The notes beneath the pieces are model-generated. The model saw only the letters and a program-made list of their open reading frames with translations, did no database searches and was not told the DNA's origin. Of a stretch of 64,000 nt of DNA, positions 26,182 through 35,286 are shown piece after piece. Each line of letters starts with the position of its first letter. Positions within the stretch are counted from its first letter, which is position 1. Origin of the DNA: Sphingomonadaceae bacterium (GTDB lineage Bacteria > Pseudomonadota > Alphaproteobacteria > Sphingomonadales > Sphingomonadaceae); the NCBI GenBank assembly GCA_024236195.1, contig JACKKZ010000004.1:62001-126000 (forward strand). The letters are read 5' to 3'. A program made the translations under genes and the position numbers.

Positions 26182-27609
26182 ATGAGCGATTCGAAGCCAA
26201 TCTTCGACGAAATGTACAACGCTGATGGCAGCGTTCGCCCCGCCTACGCCGACTATTGTGACTGGTTCGACCAACAGGATGAAAAGGCGCTCCGCCGCAA
26301 GCACCTGGACGCGGAAAGCAGCTTCCGTCGCACGGGCATCACTTTCAATGTCTATGGCGAGGACGAAGCCGAAGAACGGCTGATCCCGTTTGACATGGTG
26401 CCGCGGATTATCGCCGCTGATGAATGGCGCAGGCTGAAGCGCGGTATCGAACAGCGGGTCAGTGCGCTCAACGCCTTTATCGCAGACCTTTATCACCGGC
26501 GTGAAATCGTGAAGGCTGGGCGCCTGCCAGAGCGGCTGCTGCGCAACAATGATGCGTGGCTGACCAATATGGTCGGCTTCACCCCGCCAGGCGGTGTTTA
26601 CACCCATATTGTCGGGATCGATCTGGTACGGACCGGGCCAGATGACTTCATGGTGCTCGAGGACAATGCGCGCACGCCCAGCGGCGTTTCCTACATGCTC
26701 GAGAATCGCGAAACCATGATGGCGATGTTCCCCGAGCTGTTCAGCCAGGTCCGGGTCGAATCCGTTTCCAATTATCCGCAACGCCTCGCGCGCAGCCTTG
26801 CTGCCTGTGCACCGCCAGCGACCAAGGGCAAGCCGGTGGTCGCGGTGCTGACCCCGGGCATCTACAATTCGGCCTATTTCGAGCACGCCTTCCTTGCCGA
26901 TCAGATGGGCGCGGAACTGGTCGAAGGATCGGATCTACGGGTAATCGACGGGCGCGTGGCGATGCGCACCACCCGCGGTTATCAGCCGATCGATGTGCTC
27001 TACCGGCGGGTTGACGATGAATACCTCGATCCCCTGAGCTTCAATCCGGCATCGGCGCTGGGGGTGCCGGGAATCATGGATGTCTACCGCGCCGGGGGGA
27101 TTACAATCGCCAATGCGCCGGGCACCGGCATCGCCGATGACAAGGCGATCTATTCCTTCATGCCCGAGATCGTGGAGTTCTATACCGGGGAAAAGCCGCT
27201 GCTTTCCAACGTGCCGACCTGGCGTTGCTCCGAGCCGGACAGCCTGGCCTATGTGCTCGACAATCTGGCGGAGCTGGTGGTCAAAGAGGTTCACGGATCG
27301 GGCGGCTATGGCATGCTGATAGGGCCGACCAGCTCGAAGAAAGAGATCTCCGCCTTCGCGCAGAAGCTGCGCGCCAAGCCTCACAATTACATTGCCCAGC
27401 CCACCCTGGCGCTTTCGACCGTGCCGATCTTCACCCGGGCGGGCCTGGCTCCGCGCCATGTCGATCTGCGTCCCTTCGTTCTGGTCTCCCCCAAGGGGAT
27501 CGAGATCACCCCGGGCGGGCTGACCCGGGTGGCGCTGAAGAAGGGCTCGCTGGTGGTCAATTCGTCGCAGGGCGGCGGGACCAAGGACTCCTGGGTGCTG
27601 GAGGACTGA
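26182..27609 (+). CDS. Circularly permuted ATP-grasp type 2 protein (DUF404/DUF407)
   Basis: A roughly 475-aa predicted ATP-dependent carboxylate-amine ligase that would form an amide bond in the cytoplasm. Family-typical segments include GITFNVYGEDEAEERLIPFD, VLEDNARTPSGVSYMLENR, VLYRRVDDEYLDPLSF, NAPGTGIADDKAIYSFMP and VKEVHGSGGYGM. The ATG at 26182 follows AAAAGGG; a GTG at 26164 is the alternative. Its stop overlaps the alpha-E gene start. In genomes with this operon the ATP-grasp, alpha-E, transglutaminase and Anbu genes stay together, suggesting a peptide-linking and peptide-processing pathway. Confidence 0.9.
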   Translation: MSDSKPIFDEMYNADGSVRPAYADYCDWFDQQDEKALRRKHLDAESSFRRTGITFNVYGEDEAEERLIPFDMVPRIIAADEWRRLKRGIEQRVSALNAFIADLYHRREIVKAGRLPERLLRNNDAWLTNMVGFTPPGGVYTHIVGIDLVRTGPDDFMVLEDNARTPSGVSYMLENRETMMAMFPELFSQVRVESVSNYPQRLARSLAACAPPATKGKPVVAVLTPGIYNSAYFEHAFLADQMGAELVEGSDLRVIDGRVAMRTTRGYQPIDVLYRRVDDEYLDPLSFNPASALGVPGIMDVYRAGGITIANAPGTGIADDKAIYSFMPEIVEFYTGEKPLLSNVPTWRCSEPDSLAYVLDNLAELVVKEVHGSGGYGMLIGPTSSKKEISAFAQKLRAKPHNYIAQPTLALSTVPIFTRAGLAPRHVDLRPFVLVSPKGIEITPGGLTRVALKKGSLVVNSSQGGGTKDSWVLED

Positions 27610-28556
27610 TGCTGGGGAGGACCGCCAACGGGGTGTTCTGGATGGCCCGCTATCTCGAACGGGCGGAAAATACCTCGCGTCTGCTTGAAGCGGGGTTCCG
27701 CATGGCCCTGACCCGCGATGCCGAGGCCAGCCATGACGAATGGCGCTCGCTGATCGCCACGGTCGGCTTCACGCACGGGTTCGAGGCGGCCAACGGCTCG
27801 GACTATTCGGGCGAGCGGGTCTGGAACTTCCTGCTGCGCGACAAGGCCAACCCGGGTTCGGTCCTGGCGATGATCGAGGCGGCGCGCACCAATGCCCGCG
27901 CGGTGCGCACCGCGCTGACCCGCGAGGTGTGGGAGGCGGTCAACGAAAGCTGGATGCACCTGCGCGAGGCGCTGGCCCGCCCGGTGCGTGAGGCCGCGCT
28001 GGGCCTGGTGCTGGCGACGATCCGCCGCCAGATGACCATGGTGCGCGGGGCGATGGACGGCACCATGCTGCGCAACGAGATCCACAATTTCAGCCGCATC
28101 GGCACCTTCATCGAGCGCGGCGACAACACCGCGCGGATCCTCGACGTGAAGTATTACGTGCTGCTTCCCTCGCTCGCCTGGGTGGGGTCGAGCCTTGACA
28201 ACGTGCAGTGGGAATCGGTGTTGCGCTCGGTCTCGGGCGAGCGCGCCTATCGCTGGCTCAACGCCGGGGCGATGGACCCGCGCGGGATCGCCGAGTTCCT
28301 GGTGCTCGATCAGCGCTTTCCGCGCAGCCTGGCCTTCTGCATCGACAAGCTGCGCTCCAACCTGCGCGGGCTGGCGCATGAATACGGGCACGAAACCTCG
28401 GCGCACGAATTGCTGCGCGCGCTTGGCACCCAGTTCCACGAAGCCGGGATCGATCAGATTTTCGAATCGGGGCTGCACGAATTCATCCACGAATTCATCG
28501 CCGCCAACCAGCAGGTCGCGCTGGCGATCGAAGCCGATTACAGGTTTGTCGCCTGA
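27609..28556 (+). CDS. Alpha-E domain protein (DUF403)
   Basis: A 315-aa all-helical protein that starts MLGRTANGVFWMARYLERAE. Segments such as NARAVRTALTREVWEAVNES and IERGDNTARILDVKYYVLLP are the hallmark of the alpha-E family, which always accompanies the circularly permuted ATP-grasp and may act as its partner or co-ligase. ATG at 27609 shares one base with the upstream stop (TGATG), so translation is coupled. Its stop overlaps the transglutaminase start in the same way. Confidence 0.9.
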   Translation: MLGRTANGVFWMARYLERAENTSRLLEAGFRMALTRDAEASHDEWRSLIATVGFTHGFEAANGSDYSGERVWNFLLRDKANPGSVLAMIEAARTNARAVRTALTREVWEAVNESWMHLREALARPVREAALGLVLATIRRQMTMVRGAMDGTMLRNEIHNFSRIGTFIERGDNTARILDVKYYVLLPSLAWVGSSLDNVQWESVLRSVSGERAYRWLNAGAMDPRGIAEFLVLDQRFPRSLAFCIDKLRSNLRGLAHEYGHETSAHELLRALGTQFHEAGIDQIFESGLHEFIHEFIAANQQVALAIEADYRFVA

Positions 28557-29371
28557 TGCGACTCAAGGTTGGACACACCACCCGCTATGCCTTTTCGCAG
28601 CCCGTTGCCCACGGGTTGCTGCGACTGCGCCTGACGCCCAAGAACACCCAGGGGCAAAAAGTCCTTGATTGGCGGATGGATCTGACTGGTGCGGTCAAGG
28701 AAGTCGAATACGACGATCACAACCACAACCGCACCACACTGGTCTCGGTCGAACCGGGGACCAGCGCGGTCGAGATCCATTGTGAGGGACTGGTCGCCAC
28801 GGCGGACAATCACGGTGTGATCGGACTGCATTCGGGACACATGCCGCTTTGGGCCTTTCTGGCCCAGACCGCACGGACCAGACCCGGCCCCCGGGTCCGC
28901 GCGATCATGGCGCAGATCGACGCCCCGCGCAGCGATGCGCTGGCGCAGTTGCACCGGCTCTCGGCGCTCGTCCTCGAAAACATCCGCTATGCCCCCGGCG
29001 AGACCGAGGTCCACACCTCGGGTGAGGAGGCCGCCGCCTTGGGGATGGGCGTGTGTCAGGATCATGCCCACGTGTTCATCGGCGCGGCGCGCGCGCTGGG
29101 GATTCCGGCGCGCTACGTGTCGGGCTACCTGATGATCGACGGGCGGATCGAGCAGGAGGCCGGACACGCCTGGGCCGAGGCGCATGTCGATCATCTCGGC
29201 TGGGTCGGCTTCGATGTCTCGAACGCGATCAGCCCGGATGAGCGCTATGTCCGCGTTGCCACCGGATGCGACTATGCGGAAGCCGCACCCGTTACCGGGC
29301 TCAGCTACGGAGCTGGGGAAAGCCTGCTCGAAGTTCGCCTGGCGGTTGAACAGCAATCGCAAGATCAGTAG
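28556..29371 (+). CDS. Transglutaminase-like cysteine protease
   Basis: A 271-aa protein with an N-terminal beta-sandwich domain (LKVGHTTRYAFSQPVAHGLL) and a transglutaminase core. The catalytic triad is visible: Cys in GMGVCQDHAHVF, His in AGHAWAEAHVD and Asp in VGFDVSNAIS. No signal peptide, so it acts in the cytoplasm. It may cleave or transfer the peptide bonds made by the ATP-grasp/alpha-E pair. It is the third gene of four; the Anbu gene follows after 27 bases. Confidence 0.9.
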   Translation: MRLKVGHTTRYAFSQPVAHGLLRLRLTPKNTQGQKVLDWRMDLTGAVKEVEYDDHNHNRTTLVSVEPGTSAVEIHCEGLVATADNHGVIGLHSGHMPLWAFLAQTARTRPGPRVRAIMAQIDAPRSDALAQLHRLSALVLENIRYAPGETEVHTSGEEAAALGMGVCQDHAHVFIGAARALGIPARYVSGYLMIDGRIEQEAGHAWAEAHVDHLGWVGFDVSNAISPDERYVRVATGCDYAEAAPVTGLSYGAGESLLEVRLAVEQQSQDQ

Positions 29372-29398
29372 GTCGGACGCGAAAGGGGACTGGCGGCT

Positions 29399-30142
29399 TT
29401 GACCTATTGCGTTGGCATGATGCTCGACAAGGGCATGGTCCTGATGGGGGATACGCGCACCAATTCCGGCGTCGACAACATTTCCACATTCCGCAAACTT
29501 CACCACTGGGAGGTTCCGGGCGAACGGATCATCGCGGTGCTGACCGCCGGCAACCTTGCCACCACCCAGGGCGTGGTGAGCCAGCTTGAAGAGCGCAACA
29601 AGGCCCCCGAAGAGCGCCACAACAGCCTGCTCGAAGCACCAACCATGTTCCAGGTGGCGAGCATCGTCGGCCGGCTACTGCGCGAGACGATCATCGCGAC
29701 CGACAAGGAAAACGGCCAGGAGGCATCGGGCACCTTCACCGCCTCGATGATCGTCGCGGGGCAGATCCGGGGAATGGAGCCAAGGCTGTTCCTGATCTAC
29801 CCGGAAGGCAATTTCATCGAGGCCAGCTTCGACACACCCTTTTTCCAGATCGGTGAAACCAAGTACGGACGCCCGATCCTGATCCGCGGGTACAGCAGCG
29901 ACATGAGCTTCGAGGACGCGGTCAAGCTGCTGATGGTCAGCTTTGATTCGACCCTCAAGGCCAACCTCTCGGTGGGCATGCCGCTCGATCTGATGGTGAT
30001 CGAACGCGACAGATACGAGCCGCTGGAGGTGCGCCGGATCGCCCATGATGATCCCTACTTCCAGTCGATCTCCGCCGGGTGGAGCGATGCCTTGCGGTCG
30101 GCCTTCCACGCCCTGCCTGACTACAGCTTTGATAATAAGTAG
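29399..30142 (+). CDS. Anbu, proteasome beta-subunit-like peptidase
   Basis: A 247-aa Ntn-hydrolase of the Anbu family, an ancestral relative of HslV and proteasome beta subunits. After the initiator, Thr is the first residue (TYCVGMMLDKGMVLMGDTRT), matching the N-terminal Thr nucleophile, and GVDNISTFRKLHHW is highly typical. The start codon is TTG at 29399; no ATG keeps the nucleophile at the N-terminus. GAAAGGGGA lies 9-12 bases upstream. Clustering with ATP-grasp, alpha-E and transglutaminase genes is the usual Anbu context, and it has no known ATPase partner here. Confidence 0.93.
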   Translation: MTYCVGMMLDKGMVLMGDTRTNSGVDNISTFRKLHHWEVPGERIIAVLTAGNLATTQGVVSQLEERNKAPEERHNSLLEAPTMFQVASIVGRLLRETIIATDKENGQEASGTFTASMIVAGQIRGMEPRLFLIYPEGNFIEASFDTPFFQIGETKYGRPILIRGYSSDMSFEDAVKLLMVSFDSTLKANLSVGMPLDLMVIERDRYEPLEVRRIAHDDPYFQSISAGWSDALRSAFHALPDYSFDNK

Positions 30143-30324
30143 AAGCACTTAGTATCGACTGCTTAGGCGGGTTTGCGGAACGGGATTATCCCTAATTTGG
30201 GTCCATTCCGGAGATAAATCTGCCGCGAAATCCTGCGAATGGAGTGGTGGCAACGCACTCGATCACTCCTGATCGGAGCCAATCCGGAATGCACGACAGG
30301 CCTTGTCGCGGCATCGTTGCGGCC

Positions 30325-30960
30325 ATGGAACAGCGTCTCATCATACACATCGTCGACAGCTCCAGCCGCACTCGCGCCGAGCTGTCCCGCATGGCTTTCG
30401 AGCTTGGCCACCACGCAGAGGTCTATGCCGATCTTGCTGAACTCGCCGCGCATCCCCCGCGCGACGGGCTGGTGCTGGCACGTGACCTGCCTGAGGCAGG
30501 CGGTGCCGGCGCCGTTCTGGAAGACCTTGCCGAAGCAGGAATCTGGCTGCCGCTGGTCGCCTTTGGCGAGAACCCGACTACGGGCCGGGTGGTGGAAGCG
30601 GTGAAGGCCGGTGCGCTCGACTATTTGATGTTGCCGGTCGAACCGGCCGCCTTTGCCCGGACACTGGAACGGATCAATGGCGAGGCACGGGTGCAGGCGG
30701 AAGCGCGCAGGAGGATGATTGAAGCGCGCGGCCGCATCGCCAGCCTGTCCAACCGCGAACGCGAAGTGCTCGATTGCCTGGCCGAAGGCGGCAGTAACAA
30801 GGCGATTGCCCGCGCGCTGGAAATCAGCCCGCGCACAGTCGAAATCCACCGGGCCAACATGATGGGCAAGCTGGGTGCGAAACACGCCGCCGAGGCTGTC
30901 CGCCTGCGGATGGAGGCGCAACTGGAGCCGCCCGTGATGGATCGGCGAATGTCGGCCTGA
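30325..30960 (+). CDS. FixJ/NarL-family regulator with degenerate receiver
   Basis: A roughly 211-aa transcription regulator. The C-terminal LuxR-type helix-turn-helix is intact (LSNREREVLDCLAEGGSNKA ... ISPRTVEIHRANMMGKLGAK). The N-terminal receiver fold lacks two acidic residues normally in the phosphorylation pocket (IVDSSS instead of VDDD), and the position four residues before Pro (LARDLP) is Ala instead of the phosphoacceptor Asp. It probably works without phosphorylation. The Lys near the domain end is also not obvious. The start is uncertain: ATG at 30289 or GTG at 30244 are alternatives. Confidence 0.75.
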   Translation: MEQRLIIHIVDSSSRTRAELSRMAFELGHHAEVYADLAELAAHPPRDGLVLARDLPEAGGAGAVLEDLAEAGIWLPLVAFGENPTTGRVVEAVKAGALDYLMLPVEPAAFARTLERINGEARVQAEARRRMIEARGRIASLSNREREVLDCLAEGGSNKAIARALEISPRTVEIHRANMMGKLGAKHAAEAVRLRMEAQLEPPVMDRRMSA

Positions 30961-30969
30961 GCAGCCGGG

Positions 30970-31632
30970 TTAGCGGCAGAAGCCGCCGCCGCCTTGCTCG
31001 AGGTGGAAATGGTCGCGATGGGCAGCATTATATTGTGGGCCGAGCACAGTGCCGAAGCGCTTGCAGGCGCTTTGGTGCACAACCCGCAGGAATTGCCGTT
31101 CAGCCTCCGTGCCATTGCTCCAGTCCCCGACCACGCTGATCCGGCGGCCATCCTCCAGCACGAAGGCGGCGACGTCGATGGCTTCTGCCCTCGCATGGGC
31201 TGAACGTTTGGAAGATCCGGCGACGTTGCGGCAGGAATAGGAGCCCATTGTCTCGATCCGCGCCAGCGGGCTGCCCAGCAACTGCCGTGCGGCCCGGTCC
31301 ACACCAAAGCGCGCCCAGCCGGAAAAGGCCGTTGCCGTGGGGCAAGCGACGGGACCAAGATTGCTCAGCTCGAAATGCCCTTCATCCCCGCGCAGTTTTG
31401 CAATGCGCACGGAATTGAGGGTGGAACAGCCTGCGCCGAAATACTGGTCCGGCATGGGGGAAAAGCTTGCCCCGGCGCTGTCAAGCTGGGCAAGGCATTG
31501 CCTCGCGCTAGCGCTGACCGCCACTGGCGCACTGGTTGTGCGCGGCTTGTCACCCGTGCCCCGGCCATCGGGAACAAGGTTACATCCGCTCAACGCCAGC
31601 AGCGCGGCACAGCCTGCAAACAACCGAAACAT
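30970..31632 (-). CDS. Extensin-family lipoprotein
   Basis: A 220-aa protein with a lipoprotein signal (LFAGCAALLALSGCNLVPDG). The C-terminal half matches the extensin-like C-terminal domain common in alphaproteobacteria: GYGC-type LNSVRIAKL, SYSCRNVAGSSKRSAHARAE and HRDHFHLEQGGGGFCR, with several conserved Cys and His residues. Members are periplasmic, probably cell-wall active, and zinc-binding by the His pattern. It is convergent with the FixJ-like gene. Confidence 0.85.
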   Translation of the reverse strand: MFRLFAGCAALLALSGCNLVPDGRGTGDKPRTTSAPVAVSASARQCLAQLDSAGASFSPMPDQYFGAGCSTLNSVRIAKLRGDEGHFELSNLGPVACPTATAFSGWARFGVDRAARQLLGSPLARIETMGSYSCRNVAGSSKRSAHARAEAIDVAAFVLEDGRRISVVGDWSNGTEAERQFLRVVHQSACKRFGTVLGPQYNAAHRDHFHLEQGGGGFCR

Positions 31633-31707
31633 GGGGGGGATATTCCCAAAAGCTGGTTAATCGCCGCCTATGGGCGATGGTTAACGGGCAGATAAGGGAT
31701 TTGCCGC

Positions 31708-32079
31708 CTAGCCGGGATTTTCCATTTGCTGCCACAGCTCGATCTTCACCCCGTCCGGGTCGAGCAACCAGGCAAACTTGCCATAGCCCTCATCCACGCT
31801 GTCGAGCACTTCAACGCCTTTATCCTTCAGTTGGGCAACGAAACCATCAAGGTCATCGACCCGCAGGTTGATCATGAAACCGCCTTGGCCTGGCTTGATA
31901 TATGTGTCGTCGGGGAAATGGCTGATAAGCGAATAGGGGGCATCCGCAGTCTCTTCGCTCCACGCCATTTGCGGACCATATTCGCCATCCAGGCCCAATG
32001 TGTCGCGATACCAGGCGCGGGTCGCTGCGGGGTCTTTGACAACATAGAACACGCCGCCAAGGCCGGTAATTTTTGCCAT
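31708..32079 (-). CDS. VOC-superfamily protein (glyoxalase/bleomycin-resistance fold)
   Basis: A 123-aa single-module VOC protein starting MAKITGLGGVFYVVKDPAAT, with RAWYRDTLGLDGEYGP and the C-terminal AWLLDPDGVKIELWQ. The metal-binding Glu near the end (KIELWQ) is kept. Such proteins act as dioxygenases, glyoxalases or antibiotic-binding proteins as dimers; the substrate is unknown. The ATG at 32079 has GGAGGG upstream and was preferred over 32112. Confidence 0.83.
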   Translation of the reverse strand: MAKITGLGGVFYVVKDPAATRAWYRDTLGLDGEYGPQMAWSEETADAPYSLISHFPDDTYIKPGQGGFMINLRVDDLDGFVAQLKDKGVEVLDSVDEGYGKFAWLLDPDGVKIELWQQMENPG

Positions 32080-32206
32080 GATACCCTCCAATCCTGCGCC
32101 CGCGCATGACAAATGCCGTTACTTACGGCGCAGAGTTGCCTCTTGTCTTGCCAACTGGCCCGCCAAGCATAAACTTTATCGCAGCTAATGCGAAGGGGTG
32201 GATGCG

Positions 32207-35146
32207 ATGGCTAAATCCGGGTTCTCGGCGATAAGGTTTGGTGCCGTGCTGCTGGCAAGTGCCATGCCCTTGTGCCTGGCCTCGCCGGCCATCGCCCAGC
32301 ACGGCTCCGTCAATGGCGACGGGGAAATCGACCCTGACGAGGAGATCCTCAGCTATCGCCTTGCCGTGCGCAAGGCGCCCGATGGCCAGGAAACCGAACC
32401 CGCGCTGGCCCTGTTCCGCTTTATCGAGAAAGCCGGAGACAAGCTGGGCGATGCGGCGTTCAATTCCGCATCCAGCGATGTCTTTATCAGCGTGTCGCTG
32501 GGCGCAGAGGATTCCACTGTCGGGCAACAGGTGCTGGCCTATCTGGACAGCCGGATCACGGAATTTGCCAAGGGTGGCAACAGCTTCATGGAACTGCGTT
32601 TCCGCCTTTTGCGCTATTACTTCCTGCCGGTCGATGCCCGGTTGGGGGAAGCGCGAGCAATTCATCGCCGGGCGGCGGAAGTGGGCGATTTGCGAGGCAA
32701 TGCCGCACGCCAGGCCCGCGGATGGATTGCCGCGCGCAGCGACAGCTTGCTGGAGGAAGGCCGGATTGAGGAGGCACTGCAGGCGCAGGACGATACTTTC
32801 TTTGAACTGGAGCAGGCCGGGCTCGATAAAAGCGTGCCCAGCTGGAACCAGAAACTCGATTATGCCGAGACACTGACCCTTGCCGGCCGCGACGAGGATG
32901 CAGATGCCATGTTCGAGCATCTCTTCTCCATCTCCGCGCCGGATTCTCGGGACCTGCAATTGGCTAAGAACCAGGCCGCCTATTACCGCAATGTGGCGGG
33001 GCGTTTTGCTGCCGCAGAGGAGCCGGGTGAATATGCGGCGCGCGAAGGGGAGCGCTTGCTGGGGCGGAGCTCCATTGCCACGCAGAAGGCGCGCTACAAC
33101 TACGCCCTGTCCTTGCTGGGGCAAGGCAAGGCGGCGCAGGCGCTGCCCTATTTCGAAGAGGCCCTGCCGCTGCAACGCGAGGCGGAGCAAGGCGCGTGGA
33201 TGGCTACAAGCGCCCGTGCTGACACGATTATCCTGTTGACCACGCTTGCCCGTGCCCGGGCGCAAGTGCCCGGCAAGGAAGAAGCCGCACTGGATGCCGC
33301 TGAAGAGGCGGCCGAGCGCCTGCGTGAACGCAAGCGCAAGCGTATGGAGGCAACGCAGCAGGCCGATCCTGCTTCGGCCGCGATTGCCCGTGCGATTGCC
33401 AAGGGCGACCGGCGGGATCCACTGTCCTCCGGCTATGACATGGTCCTGTTCGCCGGCTGGGCGGCACGAGACCTTGGCAGTCGCCCGATGGACAGCGCCT
33501 TTCGCGCCGCGCAGGACCTGACCCTGACCGATGCTGGCAATGCGATCAGCGAAGCGGCGGCGCGCGATATTGCTGGCGAAGGGGCGCTGGGCGAATTGGT
33601 GCGCGAGCGGCAGGATGTTGCCGCTGCCATCGTCAACGGGATCAAGGCCTATCGCCAGACTTCGCTCGACCAGGATGAAGCAAGTGGTGGCGGGCAGCGC
33701 GCAGAGTTGGATGCACTGGGCGCGCGACTGGCGGAGCTGGACGCGCAATTGCAGCGCGATTTCCCTGATTATAACGCGCTGGTCTCTCCGCGTGCTGTGC
33801 CGGTGGCTGAACTCCAGCAAATGCTCGCCCCCGATGAAGCGGTTTTGCTGATGCTGCCTTCGGAAGGCTCGCACTATATCTTCGCCATTTCCGCCAACGG
33901 GGCGAAGTGGCACCGGGTGGATGACGGGGCAGACGCGGTGGCCGGGTTGGTCGGGCGGCTCAAATGCCGCATTGATGAGGCAACTTGCGATGTCGATGAG
34001 CTGGAAGCCGCCTATGCAGCGGAGGACCGCGGCGAGCGTAGCCCGATCGACACCTATTTCCCGCGCTATGACCGGATGGCGGCTTTCGCTCTCTATAATC
34101 TGCTGATCGCGCCGGTTGCTGATGTGCTGCCGGAAGGTGGCCGCGTCTATACTGTGGCCAGCGGTCCGATTGCAGGCTTGCCGCTGGCGGTGTTGGTGAC
34201 AGAGGTCCCGCAGGGCGACCCGGAAAGCGGGGAAGCGAGCGACCTGCAGGCGACCGACTGGCTGGGGCAGCACATGGCCTTTATCACCCTGCCATCTGTC
34301 TCTGCGCTGGGGCTGGCGCAGCGGATGGAGAGTGAAGCAAGCAATGACAGTGATCGCCCGCCGCTGGTCGCCTATGGTGCGCCGGAATTGCTTGGTTCCG
34401 GCAATGCAAATGCGCGCGGGGCGGAGGGCGAGCGTCGCCGCCGCGGCGGGGCGAGTGTGCGGGCAGTGAACCTGACCTGGGCTGACGGGGACCGCACCAT
34501 GGCTTCAGTAGAGAAGCTGCGCCGGCTGGACCCGCTGCCCGGCACACTGGAGGAGTTGCAGAACCTTGCTGCCGATATCAGCCGGGGCACGGGTCTGCGC
34601 ATGGGGCGCGATGCGACGGAGAGTGCAGTCAAGTCTGACCGGGATTTGCCGCGCGCCCGCACAGTTGTCTTCGCCACCCATGGCCTGTTGCCGGGCGAGA
34701 TGGGGGTCGGCTCCGAGCCCGGTCTGGTTCTTACTCCGCCGAAGGAGGCGAGCCTGCTCGACGACGGGCTGCTCACAGCCAGCGAAGCCGCCAACCTCTC
34801 GCTCAGCGCACGCTGGGTGGTCCTGTCTGCCTGCAACACCGCCACGCCGGGTGCGCGCGATGGAGGCGGGGAGTCGCTCTCCAGCCTCGCGCGAAGCTTC
34901 CTCTATGCCGGGGCGCAGAACCTGTTGGCGAGCCATTGGCGGGTAGCCGATGATGCCACGGCTGCGCTGACCGTTGAAACGCTGTCCAGCCGCGACCTGA
35001 CCCCGGCTCTGGCGCTGGCCCGCGCGATGGAGGTCGTGCGCAGCGGCAAGCACCCTGATGGCACCCCGGTGAAGGGCTGGAAGCCGCATTGGGCACATCC
35101 GGCCAGCTGGGCACCGTTTACGCTCATCACGAACCGCGATCGCTAG
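32207..35146 (+). CDS. Secreted TPR and CHAT-domain protease
   Basis: A 979-aa protein with a signal peptide (LLASAMPLCLASPAIAQHGS). The central 500 residues are helical tetratricopeptide-like repeats, for example RYNYALSLLGQGKAAQALPY. The C-terminal CHAT domain (caspase HetF associated with Tprs) carries the catalytic His in VFATHGLLPGEMG (about residue 825) and Cys in VLSACNTATPG (about 876), then FLYAGAQNLLASHWRVADD. Many bacterial CHAT proteins are caspase-like proteases. Export suggests a periplasmic or extracellular target. The ATG at 32207 follows GAAGGGG; GTG at 32198 is an alternative. Confidence 0.85.
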   Translation: MAKSGFSAIRFGAVLLASAMPLCLASPAIAQHGSVNGDGEIDPDEEILSYRLAVRKAPDGQETEPALALFRFIEKAGDKLGDAAFNSASSDVFISVSLGAEDSTVGQQVLAYLDSRITEFAKGGNSFMELRFRLLRYYFLPVDARLGEARAIHRRAAEVGDLRGNAARQARGWIAARSDSLLEEGRIEEALQAQDDTFFELEQAGLDKSVPSWNQKLDYAETLTLAGRDEDADAMFEHLFSISAPDSRDLQLAKNQAAYYRNVAGRFAAAEEPGEYAAREGERLLGRSSIATQKARYNYALSLLGQGKAAQALPYFEEALPLQREAEQGAWMATSARADTIILLTTLARARAQVPGKEEAALDAAEEAAERLRERKRKRMEATQQADPASAAIARAIAKGDRRDPLSSGYDMVLFAGWAARDLGSRPMDSAFRAAQDLTLTDAGNAISEAAARDIAGEGALGELVRERQDVAAAIVNGIKAYRQTSLDQDEASGGGQRAELDALGARLAELDAQLQRDFPDYNALVSPRAVPVAELQQMLAPDEAVLLMLPSEGSHYIFAISANGAKWHRVDDGADAVAGLVGRLKCRIDEATCDVDELEAAYAAEDRGERSPIDTYFPRYDRMAAFALYNLLIAPVADVLPEGGRVYTVASGPIAGLPLAVLVTEVPQGDPESGEASDLQATDWLGQHMAFITLPSVSALGLAQRMESEASNDSDRPPLVAYGAPELLGSGNANARGAEGERRRRGGASVRAVNLTWADGDRTMASVEKLRRLDPLPGTLEELQNLAADISRGTGLRMGRDATESAVKSDRDLPRARTVVFATHGLLPGEMGVGSEPGLVLTPPKEASLLDDGLLTASEAANLSLSARWVVLSACNTATPGARDGGGESLSSLARSFLYAGAQNLLASHWRVADDATAALTVETLSSRDLTPALALARAMEVVRSGKHPDGTPVKGWKPHWAHPASWAPFTLITNRDR

Positions 35147-35195
35147 GGCCAATCGACAGTCTGCCCTGACGGCCTGCAAATCGAGAGCTTCCGTG

Positions 35196-35234
35196 CTTCC
35201 AGTGCTCACGACCAACAAGGTCGCTGCGCGCCGG
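35196..35234. repeat. 39-bp repeat, copy A (paired with 58999-59037)
   Basis: CTTCCAGTGCTCACGACC, five variable bases, then GGTCGCTGCGCGCCGG. It sits in the convergent gap after the CHAT gene and matches the second copy in all but one base outside the five-base centre. CGACC/GGTCG form a hairpin around the variable centre. Confidence 0.65.
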
Positions 35235-35286
35235 GTCACCCAATCTCCCGATTTTCGGCACGTCATCATCTGACTGTCATTTAGCC

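Noticed and set aside
26106..30142. Phage-defence island around the Anbu operon
   Set aside because: Composition matches the surroundings, no integrase or att repeats are seen, and the cluster is a known conserved housekeeping-type neighbourhood.
32123..34273. A 716-aa open frame opposite the CHAT gene
   Set aside because: It is antisense to a clear TPR-CHAT protein, has no domain, no start context and mirror-image codon bias of the high-GC coding strand.
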